From Streptomyces malaysiensis subsp. samsunensis (GTDB taxonomy: Bacteria; Actinomycetota; Actinomycetes; Streptomycetales; Streptomycetaceae): 64,000 nucleotides of DNA. Both the position numbers and the translations under genes were made by a program. The stretch is from contig NZ_JANIIC010000034.1 in the NCBI RefSeq assembly GCF_024519315.1, positions 1 to 64,000 on the forward strand, given 5' to 3'. Position 1 is the first letter of the stretch; each line of letters begins with the position of its first letter. This document shows, in pieces, positions 17,581 to 26,202 of this stretch. The notes below the pieces were generated by a model. The model was not told where the DNA came from. It made no database searches and was given only the letters and a program-made list of their open reading frames with translations.

Positions 17581-19525
17581 CGATGGCCTCCTTGAGGGCG
17601 GTGGCGAGCTGTTCGGCCTTGAACGGCAGTCCGCGGACCTGGGTGAAGGAGCGGGCGTCGACCAGATAGCGGGCGCGCAGCAGCGTGGCCAGCTGCCCGA
17701 GGTTCATCTCCGGCACCACGACCTTCTCGTAACCCTCCAGCACCTTGCCGAGGTTGGCGGGGAAGGGGTTGAGATGGCGCAGATGGGCCTGGGCGATCCG
17801 GTCGCCCGCGGTGCGGACGCGGCGCACGGCCGCGGTGATCGGGCCGTAGGTCGATCCCCACCCCAGGACCAGGGTGCGGGCGTCGCCGGTCGGGTCGTCC
17901 ACCTCGATGTCCGGCACGGCGATGCCGTCCACCTTGGCCTGGCGGATGCGGACCATGTGGTCGTGGTTGGCCGGGTCGTAGGAGATGTTGCCGGTGCCGT
18001 CCTGCTTCTCGATGCCGCCGATCCGGTGCTCGAGGCCCGGCGTTCCGGGCACGGCCCAGGGGCGGGCCAGGGTCTTGGGGTCGCGCTTGTACGGCCAGAA
18101 GACCTCGGTGCCGTCGGCCAGCACATGGTTGGGGCCGGTGGCGAACCGGACCCGCAGGTCGGGCAGCTCGTCGACGTCCGGCACCCGCCAGGGCTCCGAG
18201 CCGTTGGCCAGATAGCCGTCCGACAGCAGGAACACCGGGGTCCGGTAGGTCAGCGCGATCCGGGCGGCCTCCAGCGCGGCGTCGAAGCAGTCGGCGGGGG
18301 TCTTGGGCGCCACGATCGGCACCGGGGCCTCGCCGTTGCGCCCGTACATGGCCTGGAGCAGATCCGCCTGCTCGGTCTTGGTCGGCAGCCCGGTGGAGGG
18401 ACCGCCGCGCTGAATGTCGATCACCAGCAGCGGCAGCTCGAGGGAGACCGCGAGCCCGATGGTCTCCGACTTCAGCGCCACACCGGGGCCGGAGGTGGTG
18501 GTCACCGCGAGGGAGCCGCCGAAGGCCGCGCCCAGCGCGGCGCCGATCCCGGCGATCTCGTCCTCGGCCTGGAAGCTGCGCACACCGAAGTTCTTGTGCT
18601 TGGACAGCTCGTGCAGGATGTCGGATGCCGGGGTGATCGGATACGACCCCAGGAACAGCGGCAGATCCGCCTGGCGGGAGGCCGCGATCAGCCCGTAGGA
18701 CAGCGCCAGGTTCCCGGAGATGTTCCGGTAGGTGCCGGTGGGGAACGCGGTGGTGGCCGGGGCGACCTCGTAGGAGACGGCGAAGTCCTCGGTGGTCTCA
18801 CCGAAGTTCCAGCCCGCCCGGAAGGCCGTCACATTGGCCTCGGCGATCTGCGGCTTCTTGGCGAACTTCTGCCGCAGGAACTTCTCGGTGCCCTCGGTCG
18901 GCCGGTGGTACATCCACGACAGCAGCCCGAGCGCGAACATGTTCTTGCTGCGCTCGGCCTCCTTGCGGGACAGGCCGAACTCCTTCAGTGCCTCGACGGT
19001 GAGCGTGGTGAGCGGCACCGGGTGGACGTGATAGCCGTCCAGCGAGCCGTCCTCCAGAGGGCTTTGGTCATAGCCGACCTTGGCCATGGGGCGCTTGGTG
19101 AACTCGTCGGTGTTGACGATGATTTCCGCCCCGCGCGGCACATCGGGGAGGTTGGCCTTCAGCGCGGCCGGGTTCATCGCGACCAGCACGTTCGGCGCGT
19201 CACCGGGCGTGAGGATGTCGTGATCGGCGAAGTGGAGCTGGAAGCTCGACACTCCGGGCAGGGTACCGGCGGGGGCCCGGATCTCCGCCGGGAAGTTCGG
19301 CAGGGTGGACAGGTCGTTTCCGAACGACGCCGTCTCCGAGGTGAACCGGTCACCCGTGAGCTGCATACCGTCACCCGAGTCACCCGCGAACCGGATGATC
19401 ACCCGGTCCAGACGGCGGATCTCTTTACCGCCGTCCCCTGTTCGCTGCCCCCCGACGGGCGACTGCCCGCCCTGCTGATCGGCTGGTTCGGCCTGCTCGG
19501 CCGGGCTACTGACCTGGCTGGTCAC
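17573..19525 (-). CDS. korA: 2-oxoacid:ferredoxin oxidoreductase, alpha subunit (gamma-alpha fusion)
   Basis: This is the large subunit of KorAB. The N-terminal ~40 residues are Pro/Gln-rich and likely disordered. The gamma domain follows (IIRFAGDSGDGMQLTGDRFT, about 44-63). The pyrimidine-binding alpha domain is marked by GSYPITPASDILHELSKHKN and by FQAEDEIAGIGAALGAAFGG, and the transketolase C-like domain by the end region (HLNPFPANLGKVLEGYEKVV). The 650-residue length is normal for actinobacterial KorA. The reduced ferredoxin it produces needs an acceptor; the reduced complex I operon 4 kb away is a candidate. Confidence 0.95.
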   Translation of the reverse strand: MTSQVSSPAEQAEPADQQGGQSPVGGQRTGDGGKEIRRLDRVIIRFAGDSGDGMQLTGDRFTSETASFGNDLSTLPNFPAEIRAPAGTLPGVSSFQLHFADHDILTPGDAPNVLVAMNPAALKANLPDVPRGAEIIVNTDEFTKRPMAKVGYDQSPLEDGSLDGYHVHPVPLTTLTVEALKEFGLSRKEAERSKNMFALGLLSWMYHRPTEGTEKFLRQKFAKKPQIAEANVTAFRAGWNFGETTEDFAVSYEVAPATTAFPTGTYRNISGNLALSYGLIAASRQADLPLFLGSYPITPASDILHELSKHKNFGVRSFQAEDEIAGIGAALGAAFGGSLAVTTTSGPGVALKSETIGLAVSLELPLLVIDIQRGGPSTGLPTKTEQADLLQAMYGRNGEAPVPIVAPKTPADCFDAALEAARIALTYRTPVFLLSDGYLANGSEPWRVPDVDELPDLRVRFATGPNHVLADGTEVFWPYKRDPKTLARPWAVPGTPGLEHRIGGIEKQDGTGNISYDPANHDHMVRIRQAKVDGIAVPDIEVDDPTGDARTLVLGWGSTYGPITAAVRRVRTAGDRIAQAHLRHLNPFPANLGKVLEGYEKVVVPEMNLGQLATLLRARYLVDARSFTQVRGLPFKAEQLATALKEAIDD

Positions 19526-19756
19526 TGCTTCGGACCTCCCTTGAGGCGGCGCTCATGGACAGTCGGTGCCGACCGGTTGTCCCACGACCATCGTACGTCG
19601 GTAAGGGTGGCCTTCCTTGGCCGGATCACATGGTGGACGCCGAAAGAAGAACCATATATGTCCTGGTTTGACATGACGCGCCCCTCCCCCCTTGCAGCTA
19701 TTTCCCTGGTACCTCGTTCAGCCTTTGGCCTCGCTTTGGCCCGCGGGAGTCTGCTT

Positions 19757-20428
19757 TCAGGAATTGAGATAGGTCAGAACGGCGAGCACCCGACGGTGAT
19801 CCCCGTCACTCGGCGACAGGCCCAGCTTCAAGAAGATGTTGCTCACATGCTTCTCGACCGCTCCGTCGCTCACCACGAGCTGCCGGGCGATGGCCGAATT
19901 GGTCCGGCCCTCGGCCATCAGCCCCAGGACCTCGCGCTCCCTCGGGGTGAGCCCGGCCAGCACATCCTGCTTGCGGCTGCGGCCCAGCAGCTGGGCGACG
20001 ACCTCCGGGTCGAGCGCCGTACCGCCCTGGGCGACCCGCACCACCGCGTCCACGAACTCGCGCACCTCGGCCACCCGGTCCTTGAGCAGATAGCCGACGC
20101 CCCGGCTGTTCCCGGCCAGCAGCTCGGTGGCGTACTGCTCCTCCACATACTGGGACAGGACCAGCACCCCCAGGCCCGGATGGTCGCGGCGGAGCCGGAC
20201 GGCCGCCCGCACCCCCTCGTCGGTGTGGGTGGGCGGCATCCGCACATCGGCCACCACCACATCCGGCGGTGCGCACTCGTCGGCCAGCTCCCGCACCGAC
20301 TTGATCAGCGCTTCCGCGTCCCCGACGCCCGCGACCACCTCATGGCCCCGGTCGGTCAGCAGCCGGGTCAGCCCCTCCCGCAGCAGCACCGAATCCTCGG
20401 CGATGACCACCCGTACTCTGTCCGCCAC
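19757..20428 (-). CDS. LuxR/NarL-family response regulator
   Basis: This is a two-component response regulator. The receiver domain begins VRVVIAEDSVLLREGLTRLL with the acidic pocket (Glu-Asp), has VVVADVRMPPTH with the phospho-acceptor Asp (about residue 55-60), and ends near VGYLLKDRVAEV with the conserved Lys. The LuxR-type helix-turn-helix is LTPREREVLGLMAEGRTNSA and ARQLVVSDGAVEKHVSNIFL. I prefer the GTG at 20428 (223 residues); an ATG at 20449 adds seven residues. It is followed upstream on the same strand by two histidine kinases, so one regulator may serve both. It lacks its own target clue. Confidence 0.9.
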   Translation of the reverse strand: MADRVRVVIAEDSVLLREGLTRLLTDRGHEVVAGVGDAEALIKSVRELADECAPPDVVVADVRMPPTHTDEGVRAAVRLRRDHPGLGVLVLSQYVEEQYATELLAGNSRGVGYLLKDRVAEVREFVDAVVRVAQGGTALDPEVVAQLLGRSRKQDVLAGLTPREREVLGLMAEGRTNSAIARQLVVSDGAVEKHVSNIFLKLGLSPSDGDHRRVLAVLTYLNS

Positions 20429-20536
20429 GATGTTCGGCCCCCGTTCCATTCGGTTCGTGGGGACCAGCATCCCAGGGTTCGGCCGCTCGCGTCGCACGGA
20501 ACCGGCCGTGTACGGGCGGGGCGGGGGTGTGCGCCC

Positions 20537-21880
20537 TCAGCGCCAGGGGAGCTCGGCGGTCACGGTGGTCGGGCCGCCCGCCGGGGAGTGGACGACGAGG
20601 ATCCCGTCCACCGCGTCGATCCGCTCGGCCAGCCCGGCGAGACCCGAACCGGCCGCCGTCTCGGCCCCGCCCCGCCCGTCGTCCGTGATCTGGATCAGCA
20701 GCCGGTCGTCGGAGCGCCACAGATCCACCTCGGCGGTGTGGGCACCGCTGTGCTTGCTGATGTTCTGGAGCAGTTCGGAGACGGTGAAGTAGGCGATGCC
20801 CTCGATCGCGGGCGCGGGCCGTTGCGGAAGGTCCACCGTCACGGTCACCGGGACCGTGCAGCGGGCGGCGAGGGCGGAGAGGGCGGGGCCGAGGCCGCGG
20901 TCGGTGAGGATGGCGGGGTGGATGCCGCGGGCGAGGTCGCGTAGTTCCTGGAGGGCGAGTTTCACTTCGCCGTGGGCCTCGTCGACCATCTTGGCGGCGG
21001 CTTCCGGGTCCTCCTCCAGCTTCTCCTTCGCCAGGCCCAGATCCATGGCGAGGGCGACCAGTCGTGCTTGTGCGCCGTCGTGGAGGTCGCGTTCGATCCG
21101 GCGCAGATCCGCGGCGGCGGTGTCCACCACCGTGCCCCGGTCCGACTCCAGCTCCCAGACCCGGCTCGCCAGCCGGGACGGGCCGAGCAGCCCGGACACC
21201 ATGATCCGGTCGACCGAGGTCAGCGCCCGCATCACCCACGGGGTCAGCAGCAGGACCAGCACACCGGCGGCGCAGGTCACGGTGATCTCGAACGGGGTGT
21301 CCAGATAGAAGTTGTGCCCGTGGTCGTCCCCGAAGACCTGGAGACCCGGCTCGTCCATATACCGGGGGAAGACCCAGCGCCACAGCGGATACGTCGTGGA
21401 GCCCCAGCCGTAGGCGGTGAAGCTCACCGCGAAGCCGAAGGAGAAGACCGCCCACGGCAGATGGATCAGCGCGTAGATCACATGCCGCCAGGAGGTGCCG
21501 CTCCTGAGCAGCGCACCCACCCAGGCGACCGGTCCGCGCCTGCCCCCGCGGCCGCCCCTCCGGCCGAGGACCGGCTCGGGCTCGGCCACCTCCAGCCCCA
21601 GCAGCGCACGGGCGCGGGCCCGCTCCACGACGCCGAGCGCGCGGCAGCCCGCGAGGGCCGCGCCGAGCACCGGGACGCCGAGGAAGGTGATCAGCAGCCC
21701 GGCGCCCAGCGCGATCATCGTGATCGTGTAGACAAAGGTGACGATGGCCATCGGCAGGCTGATCAGGACATAGAGGAACTCCCGCCAGACGCGGCCCTGG
21801 AACGGCGCCTTCAGCGCCGCGGGCACCAGATGGCCACGGGGCTCGGTCCCCGGTTCGTAGGGGCGGTATGCGGTGGCCAT
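20537..21880 (-). CDS. Membrane sensor histidine kinase (HPK7/HisKA_3 type), copy 1
   Basis: The start was placed at the ATG at 21880 (447 residues). The N-terminal half has two DUF/sensor-like membrane blocks: REFLYVLISLPMAIVTFVYT, with LGAGLLITFLGVPVLGAALA, then VIYALIHLPWAVFSFGFAVS and a last segment near FEITVTCAAGVLVLLLTPWV. The dimerisation/phospho-acceptor helix is RRIERDLHDGAQARLVALAM (His in ERDLHDGAQ). The ATPase domain ends with ITDDGRGGAETAAGSGLAGL. It should phosphorylate the response regulator encoded next to it. A 274-bp stretch (20881-21154) is almost identical to the second kinase gene. Confidence 0.9.
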   Translation of the reverse strand: MATAYRPYEPGTEPRGHLVPAALKAPFQGRVWREFLYVLISLPMAIVTFVYTITMIALGAGLLITFLGVPVLGAALAGCRALGVVERARARALLGLEVAEPEPVLGRRGGRGGRRGPVAWVGALLRSGTSWRHVIYALIHLPWAVFSFGFAVSFTAYGWGSTTYPLWRWVFPRYMDEPGLQVFGDDHGHNFYLDTPFEITVTCAAGVLVLLLTPWVMRALTSVDRIMVSGLLGPSRLASRVWELESDRGTVVDTAAADLRRIERDLHDGAQARLVALAMDLGLAKEKLEEDPEAAAKMVDEAHGEVKLALQELRDLARGIHPAILTDRGLGPALSALAARCTVPVTVTVDLPQRPAPAIEGIAYFTVSELLQNISKHSGAHTAEVDLWRSDDRLLIQITDDGRGGAETAAGSGLAGLAERIDAVDGILVVHSPAGGPTTVTAELPWR

Positions 21881-22202
21881 CGTCTTGTCCGTCCTCCGGG
21901 GCCTGGTGGGGTGCGCGATGCGGGTCGGCGGGGTGGGTCGCGTCGGGTCGCGTCGGCTGCGTTCACCCAAGAGTCCCGGAGCGGGGCCCGCCGGGCCATC
22001 GGGTGGGTGGGCCTCTTCACCGGGGGGTTAGCCCTACCTTTCGGGGTGGGGCGAGGTGCTTCCCGGCGTCGTTTCGGGGCGCCCGGTGTGCTGTCCGGCG
22101 TCGTTTCGGGGTGGGGGCGGTGTGCTTCCCGGCGCCCTTTCGGGGCGCGGCCCGGTGTGCTTCCCGGCGCCCTTTCGAGGTGGGGCGGCCTGCTGCCCGG
22201 CG
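21881..22202. other. Spacer between the two kinase genes, with repeats
   Basis: No gene is seen. The first half (21881-22035) is GC-rich spacer upstream of kinase copy 1 and should hold its ribosome site and any promoter. The second half (about 22040-22202) is a degenerate tandem repeat listed separately. Confidence 0.6.
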
Positions 22203-22205
22203 TCA
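22057..22205. repeat. Degenerate 32-35-bp tandem repeat, about five copies
   Basis: Copies of TGCT(T/G)(C/T)CCGGCG(T/C)C followed by (G/C)TTTCGGGGYG start at 22057, 22089, 22123, 22158 and 22191, giving periods of 32, 34, 35 and 33 bp. The last copy runs into the final codons of kinase copy 2 (stop at 22203-22205), so the array overlaps the end of a gene. Confidence 0.75.
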
Positions 22206-23444
22206 GCCGCTTCGCCGGGAACGGGCCACCGCGGCGCCCGCCGCCGACCCGGTCCGGTGGCGCCAGGGCAGCTCGGCGGTCACGGTGGTCGGCCCACCCG
22301 GCGGCGAATCCACCGCGAACAGCCCGTCGACCGAGCCCAGCCGCTCCGCCAGACCCGAGAGCCCCGAGCCCCTGTCGGTGGCCGCGCCGCCGCGCCCGTC
22401 GTCCCGTACCTGGATCAGCAGCCGGTTGTCGGAGCGCCACAGCTCGATCTCGGCGGTGCGGGCGCCGCTGTGCTTGCTGATGTTCTGGAGCAGTTCGGAG
22501 ACGGTGAAGTAGGCGATGCCCTCGATGGCCGGCGCCGGGCGTTCGGGCAGCTCGACCGTCACCTTCACGGGGACCGTGCAGCGGGCCGAGAGCGCCGAGA
22601 GGGCGGGGCCGAGGCCGCGGTCGGTGAGGATGGCGGGGTGGATGCCGCGGGCGAGGTCGCGTAGTTCCTGGAGGGCGAGTTTCACTTCGCCGTGGGCCTC
22701 GTCGACCATCTTGGCGGCGGCTTCCGGGTCCTCCTCCAGCTTCTCCTTCGCCAGACCGAGCCCCATGGCGAGGGCGACCAGCCGGGCTTGTGCGCCGTCG
22801 TGGAGGTCGCGTTCGATCCGGCGCAGATCCGCGGCGGCGGTGTCCACCACCGTGCCCCGGTCCGACTCCAGCTCGGCGATCCGCCGCTCCAGCTCATCGG
22901 AGGGGAACAGCAGCCCGCGCACCATCGCCCGGTCCACATGCGTAAGCCCTCGGGCGATCCACGGCAGCACCGGCCAGGCCACGAACAGCGAGGTCAGGGT
23001 GGCGGCGAAGGTGACCACCGACCACGGCAGCCGGATCAGCGCGTACAGCGTGGCGCGCCAGCCGACCGGGTCCCGCAGGTTCGTCCACAGCCGGCCGAGG
23101 AAGCCGCTGCCCGGCTGGTGCGGCAGCGGGCTGGGCTCATCGATCCGCATCGAGAGCAGCCCCCTGGCGCGGTAGCGCTCGAACCGGCCGAGGGCCCTGC
23201 TGCACCGCAGCCCCACGGCCAGCAGCGGCAGCCCCACCACCGTGACCGCCAGCCCCAGGCCCAAGGCCAGCCAGACCAGGGTGAAGACGAAGCAGACGAT
23301 GCCCACCAGCAGATTGGCCAGGAGATGTGCGATCTCCCGCCAGGTCTGCGCGGGAAAGGCGAACGCGGGCGGGCGCGGCAGCCGCTCGCCGTCGCGGCCA
23401 CGGCCGTCGCCGTCGGGGCCGCCGACGGGGGAACTGGAGGTCAT
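22203..23444 (-). CDS. Membrane sensor histidine kinase (HisKA_3 type), copy 2
   Basis: I chose the ATG at 23444 (413 residues); the frame is open further upstream without coding character. Membrane segments include LLANLLVGIVCFVFTLVWLA, LGLGLAVTVVGLPLLAVGLR and LIRLPWSVVTFAATLTSLFV. The phospho-acceptor helix RRIERDLHDGAQARLVALAM is the same as in copy 1, and the ATPase domain ends with VRDDGRGGAATDRGSGLSGL. Compared with copy 1 it has one sensor block fewer. It is divergent from nuoA, with 180 bp between, so the two-component set may control the nuo operon; this is an inference from position only. Confidence 0.9.
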   Translation of the reverse strand: MTSSSPVGGPDGDGRGRDGERLPRPPAFAFPAQTWREIAHLLANLLVGIVCFVFTLVWLALGLGLAVTVVGLPLLAVGLRCSRALGRFERYRARGLLSMRIDEPSPLPHQPGSGFLGRLWTNLRDPVGWRATLYALIRLPWSVVTFAATLTSLFVAWPVLPWIARGLTHVDRAMVRGLLFPSDELERRIAELESDRGTVVDTAAADLRRIERDLHDGAQARLVALAMGLGLAKEKLEEDPEAAAKMVDEAHGEVKLALQELRDLARGIHPAILTDRGLGPALSALSARCTVPVKVTVELPERPAPAIEGIAYFTVSELLQNISKHSGARTAEIELWRSDNRLLIQVRDDGRGGAATDRGSGLSGLAERLGSVDGLFAVDSPPGGPTTVTAELPWRHRTGSAAGAAVARSRRSG

Positions 23445-23624
23445 GGCAGCAAGACTGCCGGGCCCGCGGGGGGCTCCGCCATGGGGATAGCCCCCCGCAT
23501 CGCGGACGGGCCGCCCTGCCCGGCGGCGGCAGGCCCTAGACTTCCCGTCCGTACGGATCGTCGAACACGCGGGGTCGACGAGGAGCGGACAAGGAACCAG
23601 AGGACCAGGGAGCGAGGGGCGGAC

Positions 23625-24038
23625 GTGCCGGAGGCGACGACCGTACGCACCACCAGCGTCCAGCTCGCGGCCGACTACTTCCACGGCTATGCGGTGGTCG
23701 GACTGCTGGCGGCGATCGGCGTGATCTTCGTCGCCGTGGCCTTCGGGGCCGGGCGGCTGCTGCGGCCTGTCGTGCCCACGCCGGAGAAACTGCTGACCTA
23801 CGAGTGCGGAGTGGACCCCGTGGGCGAGGGCTGGGCCCACACCCAGGTCCGCTATTACGTCTACGCTTTTCTCTATGTGATTTTCGCCGTTGACTCGATC
23901 TTCTTGTTCCCGTGGGCGACGGTCTTCGCGGCGCCCGGCTTTGGAGCCACCACGCTGGTGGAGATGTTCATCTTCCTCGGGTTCCTCGCCGTAGGTCTGC
24001 TGTACGCATGGAAGAAGGGCGTCCTGGAGTGGACGTGA
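23625..24038 (+). CDS. nuoA: NADH-quinone oxidoreductase subunit A (second, reduced complex I)
   Basis: This is a membrane subunit next to the quinone cavity of complex I. The GTG at 23625 (137 residues) follows GAGGGGCGGAC. There are three hydrophobic segments: VVGLLAAIGVIFVAVAFGAG, YVYAFLYVIFAVDSIFLFPW and LVEMFIFLGFLAVGLLYAWK. The loop TYECGVDPVGEGWAHTQVRY carries the conserved ECG motif (Cys of the switch loop) and the family Asp-Pro. It heads a ten-gene operon, nuoABCHIJKLMN, with nearly all start/stop pairs overlapping by 4 bp. Confidence 0.95.
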   Translation: MPEATTVRTTSVQLAADYFHGYAVVGLLAAIGVIFVAVAFGAGRLLRPVVPTPEKLLTYECGVDPVGEGWAHTQVRYYVYAFLYVIFAVDSIFLFPWATVFAAPGFGATTLVEMFIFLGFLAVGLLYAWKKGVLEWT

Positions 24039-24733
24039 CACCGAACCCGACGCCGACGCCGACGCCGACACCGACATCGACACCGGTATCGATACCGGCC
24101 TCCGCGCCGGTCCCCGCGCCCGCGCCCGTGGACCTGCCGGAGCCGCGCCGTCTCGGCACGCTGGCCCGGCTGGCCCCCGAGCCGATGAAGGTGGTCCTGA
24201 ACTGGGGCCGCCGCTACAGCCTGTGGGTCTTCAACTTCGGCCTCGCCTGCTGCGCCATCGAATTCATCGCGGCGTCGATGGCCCGGCACGACTTCATCCG
24301 GCTCGGCGTGATCCCCTTCGCGCCGGGACCGCGCCAGGCCGACCTGATGGTCGTCTCCGGCACGGTCACGGACAAGATGGCGCCCGCGGTGAAGCGGCTG
24401 TACGAACAGATGCCGGAGCCGAAGTACGTGATCTCCTTCGGGGCCTGCTCGAACTGCGGCGGCCCCTACTGGGATTCCTACGCCGTGACCAAGGGCGTCG
24501 ACCAGATCATCCCCGTCGACGTCTACGTGCCCGGCTGCCCGCCCCGGCCCGAGGCGCTGCTCCAGGGCATCCTCAAGCTCCAGGAGAAGATCGCGCGCGA
24601 GTCGCTGGGTGAGCGGTACGGGAATTCCGGGGGCGGTTCCGGGGAGGCCGCCTCCGCGGCCTCGGGCCGTCCGTCCGCGGCCGCGCTGCGCAGCGGGCTG
24701 GTCACGCCTCCGGAGCGGGAAGACACGCCATGA
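24035..24733 (+). CDS. nuoB: NADH-quinone oxidoreductase subunit B, with Thr-Pro-rich N-terminus
   Basis: NuoB carries the last Fe-S cluster (N2) before quinone. The GTG at 24035 overlaps the nuoA stop by 4 bp and gives 232 residues. The cluster ligands are visible: GLACCAIEF (adjacent Cys pair), SFGACSNCGGPYWDSY and YVPGCPPRPEAL. The first ~33 residues are a Thr-Pro repeat (PNPTPTPTPTPTSTP, then PAPAPVD) that precedes the normal start near LGTLARLAPEPMKVVLNWGR, and the last ~35 residues are Gly/Ser/Ala-rich. These extensions are unusual for NuoB. The usual partner nuoD is missing from the operon. Confidence 0.93.
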   Translation: MTPNPTPTPTPTPTSTPVSIPASAPVPAPAPVDLPEPRRLGTLARLAPEPMKVVLNWGRRYSLWVFNFGLACCAIEFIAASMARHDFIRLGVIPFAPGPRQADLMVVSGTVTDKMAPAVKRLYEQMPEPKYVISFGACSNCGGPYWDSYAVTKGVDQIIPVDVYVPGCPPRPEALLQGILKLQEKIARESLGERYGNSGGGSGEAASAASGRPSAAALRSGLVTPPEREDTP

Positions 24734-26202
24734 CCGAGCGGAACGAGGCGAACGAGCCGAACGAGACGGTGGAGCCGAACGGGGCGGCGGAGGTCGCGGG
24801 GGCCGCTGGGGTCGCGGAGGCGGAGGCCGCGGTGGAGGCCGCGCCGCCCGTGGGCTGGCTGCCGCGTTCCGCCGCCGAGCTGTTCGGCGAGGGCGCCACG
24901 GCGGAGGAGGCGTACGGACTGCTGACCGTCGACGTTCCCGCGGACTCCTGGATCGCGTCGCTGGAGACGGCCCGCGACACCCTCGGCTGCACCTACTTCG
25001 ACTGGCTGAGCGCGGTCGACGAGCCGGGCACCGGCTTCCGGGTGGCCGCGCGCGTCGTCGCCCTCGGCACCCCGGGGGCCGGGGGCGCGGCCGGAACCGG
25101 GGCCGGTCTCGCGGTGCGGGGTCTGCTGGTGCGTACCACCGTGCCGCACGACGTGGCCGCGCTGCCGACCGCGACCGGCGTCTACGCCGGGGCGGCCTGG
25201 CATGAGCGCGAGACCCACGAGATGTTCGGCATCGGTTTCGCGGGCCACCCCCATCTCGCGCCGCTGCTGCTCCCCGACGGCTTCGAGGGGCATCCGCTGC
25301 GCAAGGACTTCGTGCTGGCGGCCCGGGTCGTCAAGGCATGGCCGGGCGCGAAGGAGCCGGGGGAGTCGGGCACCGGCCACGGCCCCAAGCGCCGGCAGAT
25401 GCTGCCGCCCGGCGTCCCCGACCCCAACGAATGGGGGCCCCTCAAGGGTCAGCTGCCCGCTGCCCCTGCCCGTCCGGCCCGGGGCGCCCGCGCGGCGGGC
25501 GCCGCCGCGGGCGAACGCCCCGCCCGCCGCACCCGCAGCGCGACGGCGGGCTCGGCGAGCCAGCGCCCGGAGGCCGCGGGCGCGCAGGCAGCGGAGGCTC
25601 CGGCGGCCGACCGCTCGGCGCGGCGTGCGCGCAGCGCGAGCCAAGGTTCGGCGAGCCAGCGTCCGGCAGGTGCGGCAGGTGCGGCAGGTGCGGCGGGTGC
25701 GGCGGATGCGGCGGGGGAGTCCCCCGCCCCGGCGGCCGACCGCCCGGCACGGCGCTCCCGCAGCGCGGGCGAGGGTTCGGCGAGTCAGCGTTCGGCGGGT
25801 GCGGAGGCGGCGTCCGAAGCCCCGGCCACGGACGCGGCCGCCGGTGAGCGGGCCGCCTCCGCCGAGCCGTCCGCCGCTGAGCCGTCGTCCGCCGCCGAGC
25901 CGTCGGCGGCCGAGGCCCCGGACCGCCCCCGGCGTCCCGCGCCGCAGCGCCGCTCGTCCGACGCCCCCTGGCACCACGCGCGCCCCGCGCGGGACGAGGA
26001 CGCCGAGTCCCCGCGTGAGCCGCGGGCACCGGAACCGGAAGCGGAGACCGGGGCAGCCGGAGACACACACGGTGCGAAACCCGAACCCGCTCCCGAGCCC
26101 GACGCACCCGGCACCCCGGCCACCCCGGACACCACCCCTGACGACAACCCCGACGACGACTCCGACGACGACTCCGACGACCAGCCAGGAGGCACCGCGT
26201 GA
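24730..26202 (+). CDS. nuoC: NADH-quinone oxidoreductase subunit C with long disordered tail
   Basis: The first ~240 residues are the 30-kDa complex I subunit: LLTVDVPADSWIASLETARD, then LGCTYFDWLSAVDE and the signature AWHERETHEMFGIGFAGHPH with FEGHPLRKDF. An N-terminal Glu/Ala stretch precedes it. Residues about 240-490 are low-complexity. Three imperfect copies of a basic unit (ARRTRSATAGSASQRP, ARRARSASQGSASQRP, ARRSRSAGEGSASQRS) are joined by Ala/Gly/Pro linkers and followed by an acidic end (DDNPDDDSDDDSDDQPG). There is no NuoD domain in this tail. It overlaps nuoB and nuoH by 4 bp each. Confidence 0.9.
   Translation: MTERNEANEPNETVEPNGAAEVAGAAGVAEAEAAVEAAPPVGWLPRSAAELFGEGATAEEAYGLLTVDVPADSWIASLETARDTLGCTYFDWLSAVDEPGTGFRVAARVVALGTPGAGGAAGTGAGLAVRGLLVRTTVPHDVAALPTATGVYAGAAWHERETHEMFGIGFAGHPHLAPLLLPDGFEGHPLRKDFVLAARVVKAWPGAKEPGESGTGHGPKRRQMLPPGVPDPNEWGPLKGQLPAAPARPARGARAAGAAAGERPARRTRSATAGSASQRPEAAGAQAAEAPAADRSARRARSASQGSASQRPAGAAGAAGAAGAADAAGESPAPAADRPARRSRSAGEGSASQRSAGAEAASEAPATDAAAGERAASAEPSAAEPSSAAEPSAAEAPDRPRRPAPQRRSSDAPWHHARPARDEDAESPREPRAPEPEAETGAAGDTHGAKPEPAPEPDAPGTPATPDTTPDDNPDDDSDDDSDDQPGGTA

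Noticed and set aside
19635..19675. Short imperfect inverted repeat AACCA...TGGTT upstream of korA as an operator
   Set aside because: Only five bases per arm pair in an ordinary AT-rich pocket; too weak to call.
25449..26202. A hidden NuoD domain in the NuoC tail
   Set aside because: The tail is low-complexity and contains none of the NuoD quinone-site motifs; length alone misleads.
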